In this document: positions 17,225 to 24,040 of the stretch, in pieces
Layout of the letters: each line of letters starts with the position of its first letter
How positions within the stretch are numbered: position 1 is the first letter of the stretch
Assembly: GCA_017616555.1 (NCBI GenBank)
Contig: JAFZXZ010000004.1
Span: 1-41,089, forward strand
Direction: 5' to 3'
Source of the DNA: a bacterium
GTDB lineage: Bacteria > Auribacterota > UBA3054
DNA length: 41,089 bases
Made by a program: the position numbers and the translations under genes
The notes under the pieces: model-generated
The model's input: only the letters and a program-made list of their open reading frames with translations
Databases searched by the model: none
What the model was told of the DNA's origin: nothing

Positions 17225-17976
17225 TCCTCGGAGGCCTGCTCCATGATGGAATCTTCCATCTTGAAGTTGGCATAAACGTTCTGCACGTCGTCCAGTTCGT
17301 CAAGGGCGTCTATAAGCGTCAGGACCTGCTTGGCAGTCTTGACGTCGTTGACATCGACGGTGGAAGCCGGGATCTGCTCGAGGTTGGCCTCGATGTAGTC
17401 GATCTTGGCGTCTTCAAGAGCCTTCTTGACAGCTTCGAATTCGGAGATGCCGCAGGTGATCTCGAAGTTTTCCTCGTCCGAGTTCATGTCCTCGGCGCCG
17501 GCGTCGGAGACCAGCATGAAGAGGTCGTCTTCAGTAGCCTTGTTGAGAGGAACTCTGATGACGCCTTTCTTGTTGAACTGCCAGGCGACCGCGCCATTGT
17601 TGGCCAGGGAGCCTCCCCTCTTGTCGAGGGTAGTTCTTACTTCGGCGGCCGCGCGGTTCCTGTTGTCGGTCAGGACCTCGATGATGAGGCCCACGCCGCC
17701 GGGAGCGTAACCTTCGTAGATGATCTCTTCATAGGAGACGCCGGGGAGTTCGCCCGTGCCTTTCTTGATGGCGCGGGTGACGTTATCCTGCGGCATGTTG
17801 ACAGCTTTGGCCGCCAGAATGGCCGTTCTGAGCCTGGGGTTCATGTTGGGATCGCCGCCGCCGTCCTTGGCCGCGATGGTGATCTCTTTGGAGATCTTAG
17901 AGAAGGCTTTGCCGCGTTTGGCGTCGGCAGCCGCTTTCTTGTGCTTAATGCTTGACCACTTATTATGTCCACTCAT
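17221..17976 (-). CDS. yebC: YebC/PmpR family regulator
   Basis: A 251-residue cytoplasmic protein of normal family length. It begins with the diagnostic MSGHNKWSSIKHKK and AKRGKAFSKISKEI, followed by GGGDPNMNPRLRTAI and IYEGYAPGGVGLIIEVLTDN, all typical of YebC. The three-domain layout is complete, ending in an acidic QASEE tail. Family members act as DNA-binding regulators or, in some species, as factors relieving ribosome stalling; which applies here cannot be told. AGGAG precedes the ATG. It lies 26 nt after the heptose kinase gene and overlaps rnhA by 4 nt. Confidence 0.95.
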   Translation of the reverse strand: MSGHNKWSSIKHKKAAADAKRGKAFSKISKEITIAAKDGGGDPNMNPRLRTAILAAKAVNMPQDNVTRAIKKGTGELPGVSYEEIIYEGYAPGGVGLIIEVLTDNRNRAAAEVRTTLDKRGGSLANNGAVAWQFNKKGVIRVPLNKATEDDLFMLVSDAGAEDMNSDEENFEITCGISEFEAVKKALEDAKIDYIEANLEQIPASTVDVNDVKTAKQVLTLIDALDELDDVQNVYANFKMEDSIMEQASEE

Positions 17977-18002
17977 ATAAAACTCCTGAGTTTGGGATTT
18001 AA

Positions 18003-18983
18003 CTAATTTTCTATTTCAGGCAGGTTCGACCTAAGTTCTTCAATGGTTGTGCTGGCCGTGCCGGATTTCCCGACCACGATGCCGCCAGCGATGTTCGCCA
18101 ATTGGCAGGCGTCCCAACTAGTGGCGCCCGCAGCCAAAGCCGCTCCGAGAACAGCCACGACGGTGTCGCCGGCGCCGGAGACGTCGAAGACGCCCCGCAA
18201 GGTCGCCGCTTTCGCCCTTTTAACGGCCCCGTCTCGCTCGCAGAGGGCTATTCCGTGCTCGCTTAGGGTAATGACGAGGCTTTTCACGTTATGGCGCTTA
18301 AAAAAGGCTTCAGCGATGGAAGCGAGTTCCTCGACAGCCGCTCCCTTCGGCGTGTAGCCGGAAAGGATCAAGGCTTCCTCGAGGTTCGGCGTCGCAAAGG
18401 AGCCGATGTAAGGCGTCGGGCAGTAGCGGTTCGGATCGACCAGAAGCGGCTTTCCGGAGGCGGCCATAGTCTCGTTCAACGCCTTATCACAAAGCCCTTT
18501 GTTGTAATCCTGAAGGATCAGAACTTCGCACGTTGGGGCCAATTCCCTGACCGCGGCGTAGAGCTTTTCATGCACCGGGTCGTCTTCACTGATGATGCCG
18601 TCCCAGTCCACTCTCACAACGTGCTGGCTTCTGGCGATTATCCTCACTTTCCTGGTTGTGTGGATCGATTCACTCACGATGAGTCCGGAGCAATCCACGC
18701 CGGCCTTGGTCAAAAGATCCTTGAGATGCGCGCCGTCACTGTCGTTGCCGATAGCGCCTATCATGACGGGCTCGGCGCCCAGCGACGCCAGATTCATGGC
18801 CACGTTGGCGGCGGCTCCCGGCATGTCGCTCTCGCTGGTCACGCGAACGACAGGCACCGGCGCTTCCGGGGAGATCCTGTTGACCTCGCCGCGGACGAAG
18901 TGATCAAGCATAACGTCGCCGACGACCAAAACGCGCCGGCCTTTTATGCCGTCAAGAATGCTCTCGATCTTATTCTTCCACAT
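18003..18983 (-). CDS. hldA: D-glycero-beta-D-manno-heptose-7-phosphate kinase (stand-alone)
   Basis: A 326-residue PfkB/ribokinase-fold kinase that phosphorylates heptose 7-phosphate at C1 on the way to ADP-heptose for the LPS core. Diagnostic segments are VVGDVMLDHFVRGEVNRISP near the N-terminus, PGAAANVAMNLASLG for sugar binding, and FDVSGAGDT with Asp273 as catalytic base. The nucleotidyltransferase domain of bifunctional HldE is absent, so this is the separate-kinase form and a partner adenylyltransferase must be encoded elsewhere. The start ATG at 18983 lies inside the end of the EF-G-like gene (14-nt overlap). A related ADP-dependent sugar kinase cannot be fully excluded, but the GEVNRISPEAPVPV motif is strongly RfaE-like. 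Confidence 0.88.
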   Translation of the reverse strand: MWKNKIESILDGIKGRRVLVVGDVMLDHFVRGEVNRISPEAPVPVVRVTSESDMPGAAANVAMNLASLGAEPVMIGAIGNDSDGAHLKDLLTKAGVDCSGLIVSESIHTTRKVRIIARSQHVVRVDWDGIISEDDPVHEKLYAAVRELAPTCEVLILQDYNKGLCDKALNETMAASGKPLLVDPNRYCPTPYIGSFATPNLEEALILSGYTPKGAAVEELASIAEAFFKRHNVKSLVITLSEHGIALCERDGAVKRAKAATLRGVFDVSGAGDTVVAVLGAALAAGATSWDACQLANIAGGIVVGKSGTASTTIEELRSNLPEIEN

Positions 18984-20988
18984 TCTTCTTGGTGGCTTCG
19001 TAGGCGGTCTTGATCTGCTGGGCGATGTTGGGAGGAACTTCGCTGTAGTGCGAGAATTCCATGGAGTAGCTGCCGGCGCCGCCCGTTATGGAGCGCAGTT
19101 CGGAGCAGAAGCGGAACATTTCCGCCTGCGGGACCTGGGCTTTGATGACCTGCAGATTGCCGTCCACGTCCATACCCATGATCTGGCCGCGCTTCGAGTT
19201 GATGTTGCCGTTGATGTCGCCCATGAATTCCTGCGGGCAGGCGATCGTCACGTTCATGATAGGCTCCAAGAGAATGGGGTCAGCTTTCTTGATGGCTTCA
19301 CTGAAAGCCATGCGGCCGGCGATCTGGAAGGCGATATCCTTGGAGTCCACCGGGTGCTCTTTGCCGTCGTACAGTTCGACGATGACGTCCACGACGCGGC
19401 AGCCGGCGATGACGCCTTCTGTCATGCGGGACTGGATGCCTTTGTCAACGGAAGGAATGAAGGAGCCACTGATAACGCCGCCCACGATCATATCCTTGAA
19501 CTCATAGCCTTTGTCTCTTTCATTCGGTTTCAGGCGGATAGCCACTTCGCCGAACTGGCCGGCGCCGCCGGACTGCTTTTTATGACGATATCTGACGTCC
19601 GCGGTGCCGCGGATGGTTTCATGGTAAGCGACCTTCGGAGTGGCGGTCTTGACTTCGGCTCTGAACTTGTCCTTGAGCCAGCGGAAGGAGACGTCGAGGT
19701 GCACGTCGCCCATACCGGAGACTAAAAGCTCGTGCGTTTCCTGCGGACGATCGACATGGATCGTGGGATCCTCTTCGATCAGCCTGTTCAGACCTTCGGA
19801 GATCCTTTCTTCATCGCCCTGCTTGGCGGCGGTCACGGCCACGGTCATGACGGGGTTCGGGAACTCGATCGGCGGGAAATCGACTTTCACGGCGCCGAGG
19901 CAGTCGTTCAGTCTGGTCTTTTTAAGCTTGGAGACGGCCACGATCTCGCCCGGGAAGGCGGAGTCAACGACGATGCGCTCTTTGCCATGCATGATCATGA
20001 GGTCGCCGAAGCGTTCCTTCTGTCCGGATGTCTGGTTCTGAACTTCGGTGCCGGAAGAGATCTTGCCCTGATAGACGCGCATGAAGGTGATCTGTCCGAT
20101 GGAGGCGTCCGTCACGGTCTTGAAGACGTAAGCGCAGGCCGGAGCGTTCGGATCGGGCTTAAGCTCGGTGTCGCCCACTTTCTTGGCGCCCTTGTCGGCG
20201 GGGCTGGGCAGATAGTTCAATATGGCGTCGATGACTTCCTGGACGCCTGTCAAGCTGGTGGCGCTGGTGACGAGAACGGGGCAAAGGAGGCCCTTGGCCA
20301 CGCCGGCCTTGAAGGCCGTGGCGACTTCCGCGTCGGTCAGTTCGCCGCCGAAATATTTCTCCATCAAAGCTTCGTCGGTCTCGGCGACGGCTTCTATGAG
20401 TTTCGTTTTCATATCCTCGAAGAGCGCGGGATCAGCAGCGCCGGCGTCGGAACCGAAGAGGGAGACCACGCCTTTGAAATTGGCTTCCATGCCGACGGGG
20501 ATGACTATGGGGCAGCACTTGCTGCCGAAGTCTTCCACGAGCGCGGACAGGGTCTCTTCGAACTTCGCGCTTTCCTTGTCAGCCTTGTTGATGACGAACA
20601 TTCTGGGCAGTTCGTACTTGTCAAGGATCTTGACGTTCTGGATGGCGCCCACTTCCACGCCCTTGGTGGCGTCCACGACGACGATCGCGCTGTCGGCGAC
20701 CGCGGCGTTCGCGACGACCTGGCCTACGAAGTCAGTGTAGCCCGGCATGTCGCCGATGAAGACGTTGTGGCCGTTTGTGGTGAAGTAAAGGTTGCTGCCG
20801 TGAATGGAAACGCCTCTTTCCTGCTCCTCCGGGGTGCAGTCGGAGACGGTGTTCTTATCGAGGATCGTCCCTAGTCTCTGGGTCATACCCGTTTTGTTTA
20901 ACATGGCTTCCACAAGGCTGGTCTTGCCGGAAGCGGCGTGGCCGACCACGATGACGTTTCTGATCTTTTCTACCGGGACATTTTTCAT
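18970..20988 (-). CDS. Elongation factor G-like translational GTPase
   Basis: A 672-residue GTPase with the EF-G domain order: G domain (about 8-270), beta-barrel domain II (about 285-370), and domains III-V (about 385-670). The G motifs are GHAASGKTS (16-24), the ERGVSI switch I end (58-62), DMPGY (80-84) and NKAD (134-137). In canonical EF-G the third motif is DTPGH, where the His positions the hydrolytic water; here it is Tyr84. This and the shorter length place the protein among the EF-G-like paralogs rather than the main FusA. Its role is uncertain. A strong promoter lies upstream and no clear Shine-Dalgarno is seen. It heads the operon with hldA, yebC and rnhA. Confidence 0.87.
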   Translation of the reverse strand: MKNVPVEKIRNVIVVGHAASGKTSLVEAMLNKTGMTQRLGTILDKNTVSDCTPEEQERGVSIHGSNLYFTTNGHNVFIGDMPGYTDFVGQVVANAAVADSAIVVVDATKGVEVGAIQNVKILDKYELPRMFVINKADKESAKFEETLSALVEDFGSKCCPIVIPVGMEANFKGVVSLFGSDAGAADPALFEDMKTKLIEAVAETDEALMEKYFGGELTDAEVATAFKAGVAKGLLCPVLVTSATSLTGVQEVIDAILNYLPSPADKGAKKVGDTELKPDPNAPACAYVFKTVTDASIGQITFMRVYQGKISSGTEVQNQTSGQKERFGDLMIMHGKERIVVDSAFPGEIVAVSKLKKTRLNDCLGAVKVDFPPIEFPNPVMTVAVTAAKQGDEERISEGLNRLIEEDPTIHVDRPQETHELLVSGMGDVHLDVSFRWLKDKFRAEVKTATPKVAYHETIRGTADVRYRHKKQSGGAGQFGEVAIRLKPNERDKGYEFKDMIVGGVISGSFIPSVDKGIQSRMTEGVIAGCRVVDVIVELYDGKEHPVDSKDIAFQIAGRMAFSEAIKKADPILLEPIMNVTIACPQEFMGDINGNINSKRGQIMGMDVDGNLQVIKAQVPQAEMFRFCSELRSITGGAGSYSMEFSHYSEVPPNIAQQIKTAYEATKKNVEE

Positions 20989-21041
20989 ACTTTTGGGATT
21001 TGGTTGGGATTAATTGAAACTTTTAAATTTTTGATTTTATG

Positions 21042-21070
21042 ATTATACAAAAAGCGCCTTTTCCTATCAA
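21042..21070 (-). promoter_or_regulatory. Predicted promoter of the EF-G-like operon
   Basis: On the minus strand TTGATA (21065-21070) is followed after 17 nt by TATAAT (21042-21047), close to the sigma-70 consensus. Transcription would start near 21035, about 47 nt before the EF-G-like start codon. Confidence 0.75.
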
Positions 21071-21081
21071 GGGGCGAACAT

Positions 21082-21110
21082 AAAAAAAAAGGCGCGGCTC
21101 GCGCCGCGCC
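21082..21110 (-). terminator. Rho-independent terminator after the GH89 gene
   Basis: An 8-bp all-GC stem (GGCGCGGC with GCCGCGCC, 21091-21110) with a 4-nt loop is followed on the minus strand by nine T (21082-21090). It sits 12 nt past the GH89 stop codon and insulates the strong EF-G-like promoter from read-through. Confidence 0.9.
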
Positions 21111-21122
21111 TCAAAACTAAGC

Positions 21123-23669
21123 TTACTTGCCCATTTTCTTCAGGAAGATCTCCGCGCCGTTGCCGTCGCAGGGAGGCTTGAAGAAGATCTCCACAGTGTA
21201 ACTGGCGCCGGGGCTGTGCTCCTTAAGATTGATCTCGTAGCGCGCCTCTTCCCTTCTCGTCTTGTCGATGGGGAGCGCTTTGGCTTTGGCCACCGGTTTG
21301 CCGTTCATGGCGATGGCGATCGTGCAGGGACGCTTGTAGCCGCCGCCCTTGACCATGACCTGGTATTTGCCGGGGCCTGTCACGTTGTTGGAGACGAGGA
21401 AGTGCACGTTGGTCAGGACGTGCTTTTCGCTGGCGTTCCAGGTGCCAAGGAAGACGCCCCTGTCTTTTTCAACCATCTCTTTGTTGCGTTTCTCGAAGAT
21501 CTCTTTCAACTGCGCGGCGTCCTTCAGAGTCCTGGCCGTCCACTTAGCCGGATCTTTGTCAGGTTCCGTGGCGCCGTCCGGGCCGTTGCTAACCCAGTTC
21601 TGCTCGAATTCCCTGACCTTCTTCTGGATCTCCGCCATCTCGGTGCCTTTCAAAAGCTCGGTGAGGTAGAGCTGCCAGCGCGGCAGATAATAGCAGCCGA
21701 TAAGTCCGCTCCAGTGATGCGCCACGTATCCGTCGAGGTGTCCGCCCCAGACCGTGATCAGCCTTCTGGCGTCCATCTTGTAGTACTTCTGCAGTTCCGG
21801 ATCATCGCTCCACTTGGCGGCGGCGCCCGTCCACTCGTTCAGCATGAACTGATAGCGCGTGGAATTGAGCTTGTCCACGTCGCTGAGCATTTCCGTAAAG
21901 CAGCCCAGGAATTTCTTGGCGTCTTCCCTGGCTCCCAGCTGATGGGAGAAGATGGTCATGGCGATCATGTTGTCCGCCGTGGAGCTGCCGATATGGTTGG
22001 CGAGTTCCACCGCGTCGTCCCAGTAGCAGCCGCAATTGGCGAACTCGTTGGAGCAGGAAAGGAAAATATCAAGCGCCTTGAACCAATCGGGATTCAGGTG
22101 ATGAGGATCGGTGGAGAGCTGCGGGATGACCTGATACTTGAAGTGTCCGCCTCCACCGCCACTATAGAAGCATTTGAAGATGATCTGCCAGGCTTCCCAG
22201 ATCTTGTCGGGGCAGGCGCCGTAGCGGGCCGTCAAGTATTCCCTGAGCCAATCTTCTATCTTCATCTCGTCAGAAAGCCAAGCGGTGTCCGTCATTTCCT
22301 CATAGACGATCTCGTTCTGGCAGACGCCTTCCGGAGAGTAGCCCAAACCGACCTGGTTGCCGCGTCCGGGGCGCTTCAGAGGCTGGAAGGAAAGGCGCAT
22401 CAGCCTCGGACAATTGCCGAACATGCCGTCGTAGCCGCCGAAGTTGTGAATGTAGCTCTGGATCCACTTCTTGCCGTAGAAAGCCTTGTGGTCTTCCCAG
22501 CCTTTGTAGCGCTCGGTCCCCAAGTCGATGATGATCATCTTGTCATTGGGAACGTCGGATAGGAACGCTTCCGTCGCCTCGTGCGTCCAGAAGTGGCGGC
22601 TATAGCTGAAGAGCCAGCCCTGCATGAGCCATACGGCGTCCTCGATGCCGGCAGAGAGCGCCTCATAGCTCTTCCTGCCGTATTCCCTTAAGTCTTCGTT
22701 CTTGTCCCCTGTTATGGGCACCGCCAGTTCATTGAAGCTGTCCACCAGGAAATATTTCTGCGGTCCGTAGAAATTCGTGTATTCCCTGACCATGTCAATG
22801 GCGATCTCTTTAAAAGCTTCCGTTTTCGGAGAGAGCCACCAGGATTTCTGGTCATCGCGGAATCCCGCCCAGCCGGCGCTCTTGTGGATGTCAAAGTCTT
22901 TGTGATTCTCGGCGAATTCCCTGGGAACGAAGCCCGAGAAACCGGGAACGACGGGCGTCATGCCGAGCTCTTCCATTCTCAAAAGACATTGCTTCTGCAA
23001 TTCCGCATTCTTTGCGATGTATTCCTGCGGCTGGGGATTGTTGTGATTGTTGATGTTGCCCATCCACTGCCAGGGACCGTAGGCCGGGCCGCAGAACATT
23101 TCATCAATGCCTTTCTGGCTGACGCCGTGCTTCAGCCAGACTTTCTGCAGCACCGCTTCCTGTCCCTTCATGGCAAGCGGCATATTGATACCGTGGAAAG
23201 CCATCCAGTCGATCTCCTGCTCCCACCTTTTCCAATCCCAGTAAGGCGTGGTGTAGCCGAAAGCGCAGATGTTGTAATAGAGCCTGAATTCATGCGGCGT
23301 TCCGCCCAATGTCTCCTCGCAATCCGGCAGAGTGTCCGGCAGCTTTATCTCTCTCTGCGCCCAGGTCAGCATGACATGCACGTGCTTCTTCAAATACTCG
23401 TAAACGCCGCGGCAGATAGCCAGGTCCGTTTCGCCCTTCACCGTGACTACGCCGTCTTTAGCGCTATAAGTGAAAGTGTCAAAAAGATTGGTGTCGTTGC
23501 TTGGCGCGTACTCAAGTTTGAAGCGCTCAGTCTCGCCGCAAACTCTCTCGACAACGCCGTAGGCGGCCTGAGGGCCTTTCTTGGCGGCCGCTTTTTTGGG
23601 AACGGTCCCGCATTTCGTGAAACCGATGCAGAGAATAAGCAGCGGCAGAGCGAAGAATAATTTTCGCAT
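21123..23669 (-). CDS. Alpha-N-acetylglucosaminidase, GH89 (NAGLU-like)
   Basis: An 848-residue exported glycosidase that removes terminal alpha-linked GlcNAc, as found on mucin O-glycans and heparan sulfate. A hydrophobic signal (about 6-19) ends in FTKC; a lipoprotein is possible but the -1 Lys is unfavourable. The small N-terminal domain (about 38-118) is followed by the TIM barrel opening YYNICAFGYTTPYWDWKRWE, with WMAFHGINMPLA and GNINNHNNP. The likely acid/base is Glu314 (DSFNELAVP) and the nucleophile Glu447 (GLGYSPEGVCQNE), matching the GH89 pattern. A helical domain follows, then an extra beta-like C-terminal stretch (about 745-848). It is a single-gene unit with its own promoter and terminator and AGGAG before the ATG. 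Host-glycan use is inferred from the family. Confidence 0.93.
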   Translation of the reverse strand: MRKLFFALPLLILCIGFTKCGTVPKKAAAKKGPQAAYGVVERVCGETERFKLEYAPSNDTNLFDTFTYSAKDGVVTVKGETDLAICRGVYEYLKKHVHVMLTWAQREIKLPDTLPDCEETLGGTPHEFRLYYNICAFGYTTPYWDWKRWEQEIDWMAFHGINMPLAMKGQEAVLQKVWLKHGVSQKGIDEMFCGPAYGPWQWMGNINNHNNPQPQEYIAKNAELQKQCLLRMEELGMTPVVPGFSGFVPREFAENHKDFDIHKSAGWAGFRDDQKSWWLSPKTEAFKEIAIDMVREYTNFYGPQKYFLVDSFNELAVPITGDKNEDLREYGRKSYEALSAGIEDAVWLMQGWLFSYSRHFWTHEATEAFLSDVPNDKMIIIDLGTERYKGWEDHKAFYGKKWIQSYIHNFGGYDGMFGNCPRLMRLSFQPLKRPGRGNQVGLGYSPEGVCQNEIVYEEMTDTAWLSDEMKIEDWLREYLTARYGACPDKIWEAWQIIFKCFYSGGGGGHFKYQVIPQLSTDPHHLNPDWFKALDIFLSCSNEFANCGCYWDDAVELANHIGSSTADNMIAMTIFSHQLGAREDAKKFLGCFTEMLSDVDKLNSTRYQFMLNEWTGAAAKWSDDPELQKYYKMDARRLITVWGGHLDGYVAHHWSGLIGCYYLPRWQLYLTELLKGTEMAEIQKKVREFEQNWVSNGPDGATEPDKDPAKWTARTLKDAAQLKEIFEKRNKEMVEKDRGVFLGTWNASEKHVLTNVHFLVSNNVTGPGKYQVMVKGGGYKRPCTIAIAMNGKPVAKAKALPIDKTRREEARYEINLKEHSPGASYTVEIFFKPPCDGNGAEIFLKKMGK

Positions 23670-23707
23670 GAATGTCTCCTATATAGCGATTAATAAAATT
23701 CGCGTAA

Positions 23708-23736
23708 ATTGTATCAAAAGGCTCCGCAAAGCACAA
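23708..23736 (-). promoter_or_regulatory. Predicted promoter of the GH89 gene
   Basis: On the minus strand TTGTGC (23731-23736), a 17-nt spacer and TACAAT (23708-23713) give a plausible sigma-70 promoter, with a start point near 23701. The leader contains TAGGAG before the GH89 ATG at 23669. Confidence 0.55.
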
Positions 23737-23749
23737 CATTTAGTGTCGC

Positions 23750-23850
23750 GGAGCGAAAAAGAACACATCCCCCGTTCACGGACTACGCGCGCATGGCCTT
23801 GATTTGCGTCCTCCGTGAGTTCACTTGGGGATGTGTTCTTTTTTCGCTCC
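23750..23850. repeat. Long palindromic repeat, copy A
   Basis: Outer arms 23750-23772 and 23827-23850 are inverted repeats of about 23 bp (GGAGCGAAAAA, GAACACATCCCC) that differ only by one extra A. Inside is a second stem, TCACGGA (23776-23782) with TCCGTGA (23812-23818), around a 29-nt loop. The core sequences TCACGGACTACGCGC (23776-23790) and TCCTCCGTGAGTTC (23809-23822) recur in reverse orientation in copy B. Confidence 0.85.
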
Positions 23851-23880
23851 ACGCCATATTTGGCTCGGAGCAGAGAGCGG

Positions 23881-23958
23881 CATGTCCCCCATAGCGAACT
23901 CACGGAGGATGGCGGGGTAGAGAAATTGAGCGCGTAGTCCGTGAGCGAGGGGGACATG
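23881..23958. repeat. Long palindromic repeat, copy B (inverted relative to copy A)
   Basis: Outer arms CATGTCCCCC (23881-23890) and GGGGGACATG (23949-23958) pair perfectly over 10 bp. An inner stem CTCACGGA (23899-23906) pairs with TCCGTGAG (23938-23945). GAACTCACGGAGGA (23896-23909) and GCGCGTAGTCCGTGA (23930-23944) are exact reverse complements of 14-nt and 15-nt segments in copy A, while the loop has diverged. Confidence 0.85.
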
Positions 23959-23981
23959 ACGTCTCTGCGACGAGGGTAAAT

Positions 23982-24011
23982 AAAAAAAGAAGCTCGCGGA
24001 GAACCGCGAGC
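23982..24011 (-). terminator. Rho-independent terminator after the modular PEP-CTERM gene
   Basis: On the minus strand GCTCGCGG (24004-24011) pairs with CCGCGAGC (23992-23999) around a 4-nt loop, followed by a T-rich tract (TTCTTTTTTT, 23982-23991). It lies about 30 nt past the stop codon at 24041. Confidence 0.88.
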
Positions 24012-24040
24012 CTCTTTGTGTCTGAGCTAATCAGCGACGC

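Larger units (their letters stand above)
23670..24040. other. 371-nt intergenic region between GH89 gene and modular PEP-CTERM gene
   Basis: The region holds, from low to high coordinate, the GH89 leader and promoter, two inverted copies of a long palindromic repeat, and the terminator of the upstream gene. Short open frames running through it follow the repeat arms in both directions, have no ribosome-binding site, and do not look like genes. Confidence 0.8.

Noticed and set aside
23679..23957. Short open frames through the intergenic palindromes on both strands
   Set aside because: Their sequence follows the repeat arms, they lack ribosome-binding sites, and the hairpin structure explains the region better.
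23750..23958. CRISPR-like array
   Set aside because: Only two copies exist, in inverted orientation and without regular spacers or cas genes.
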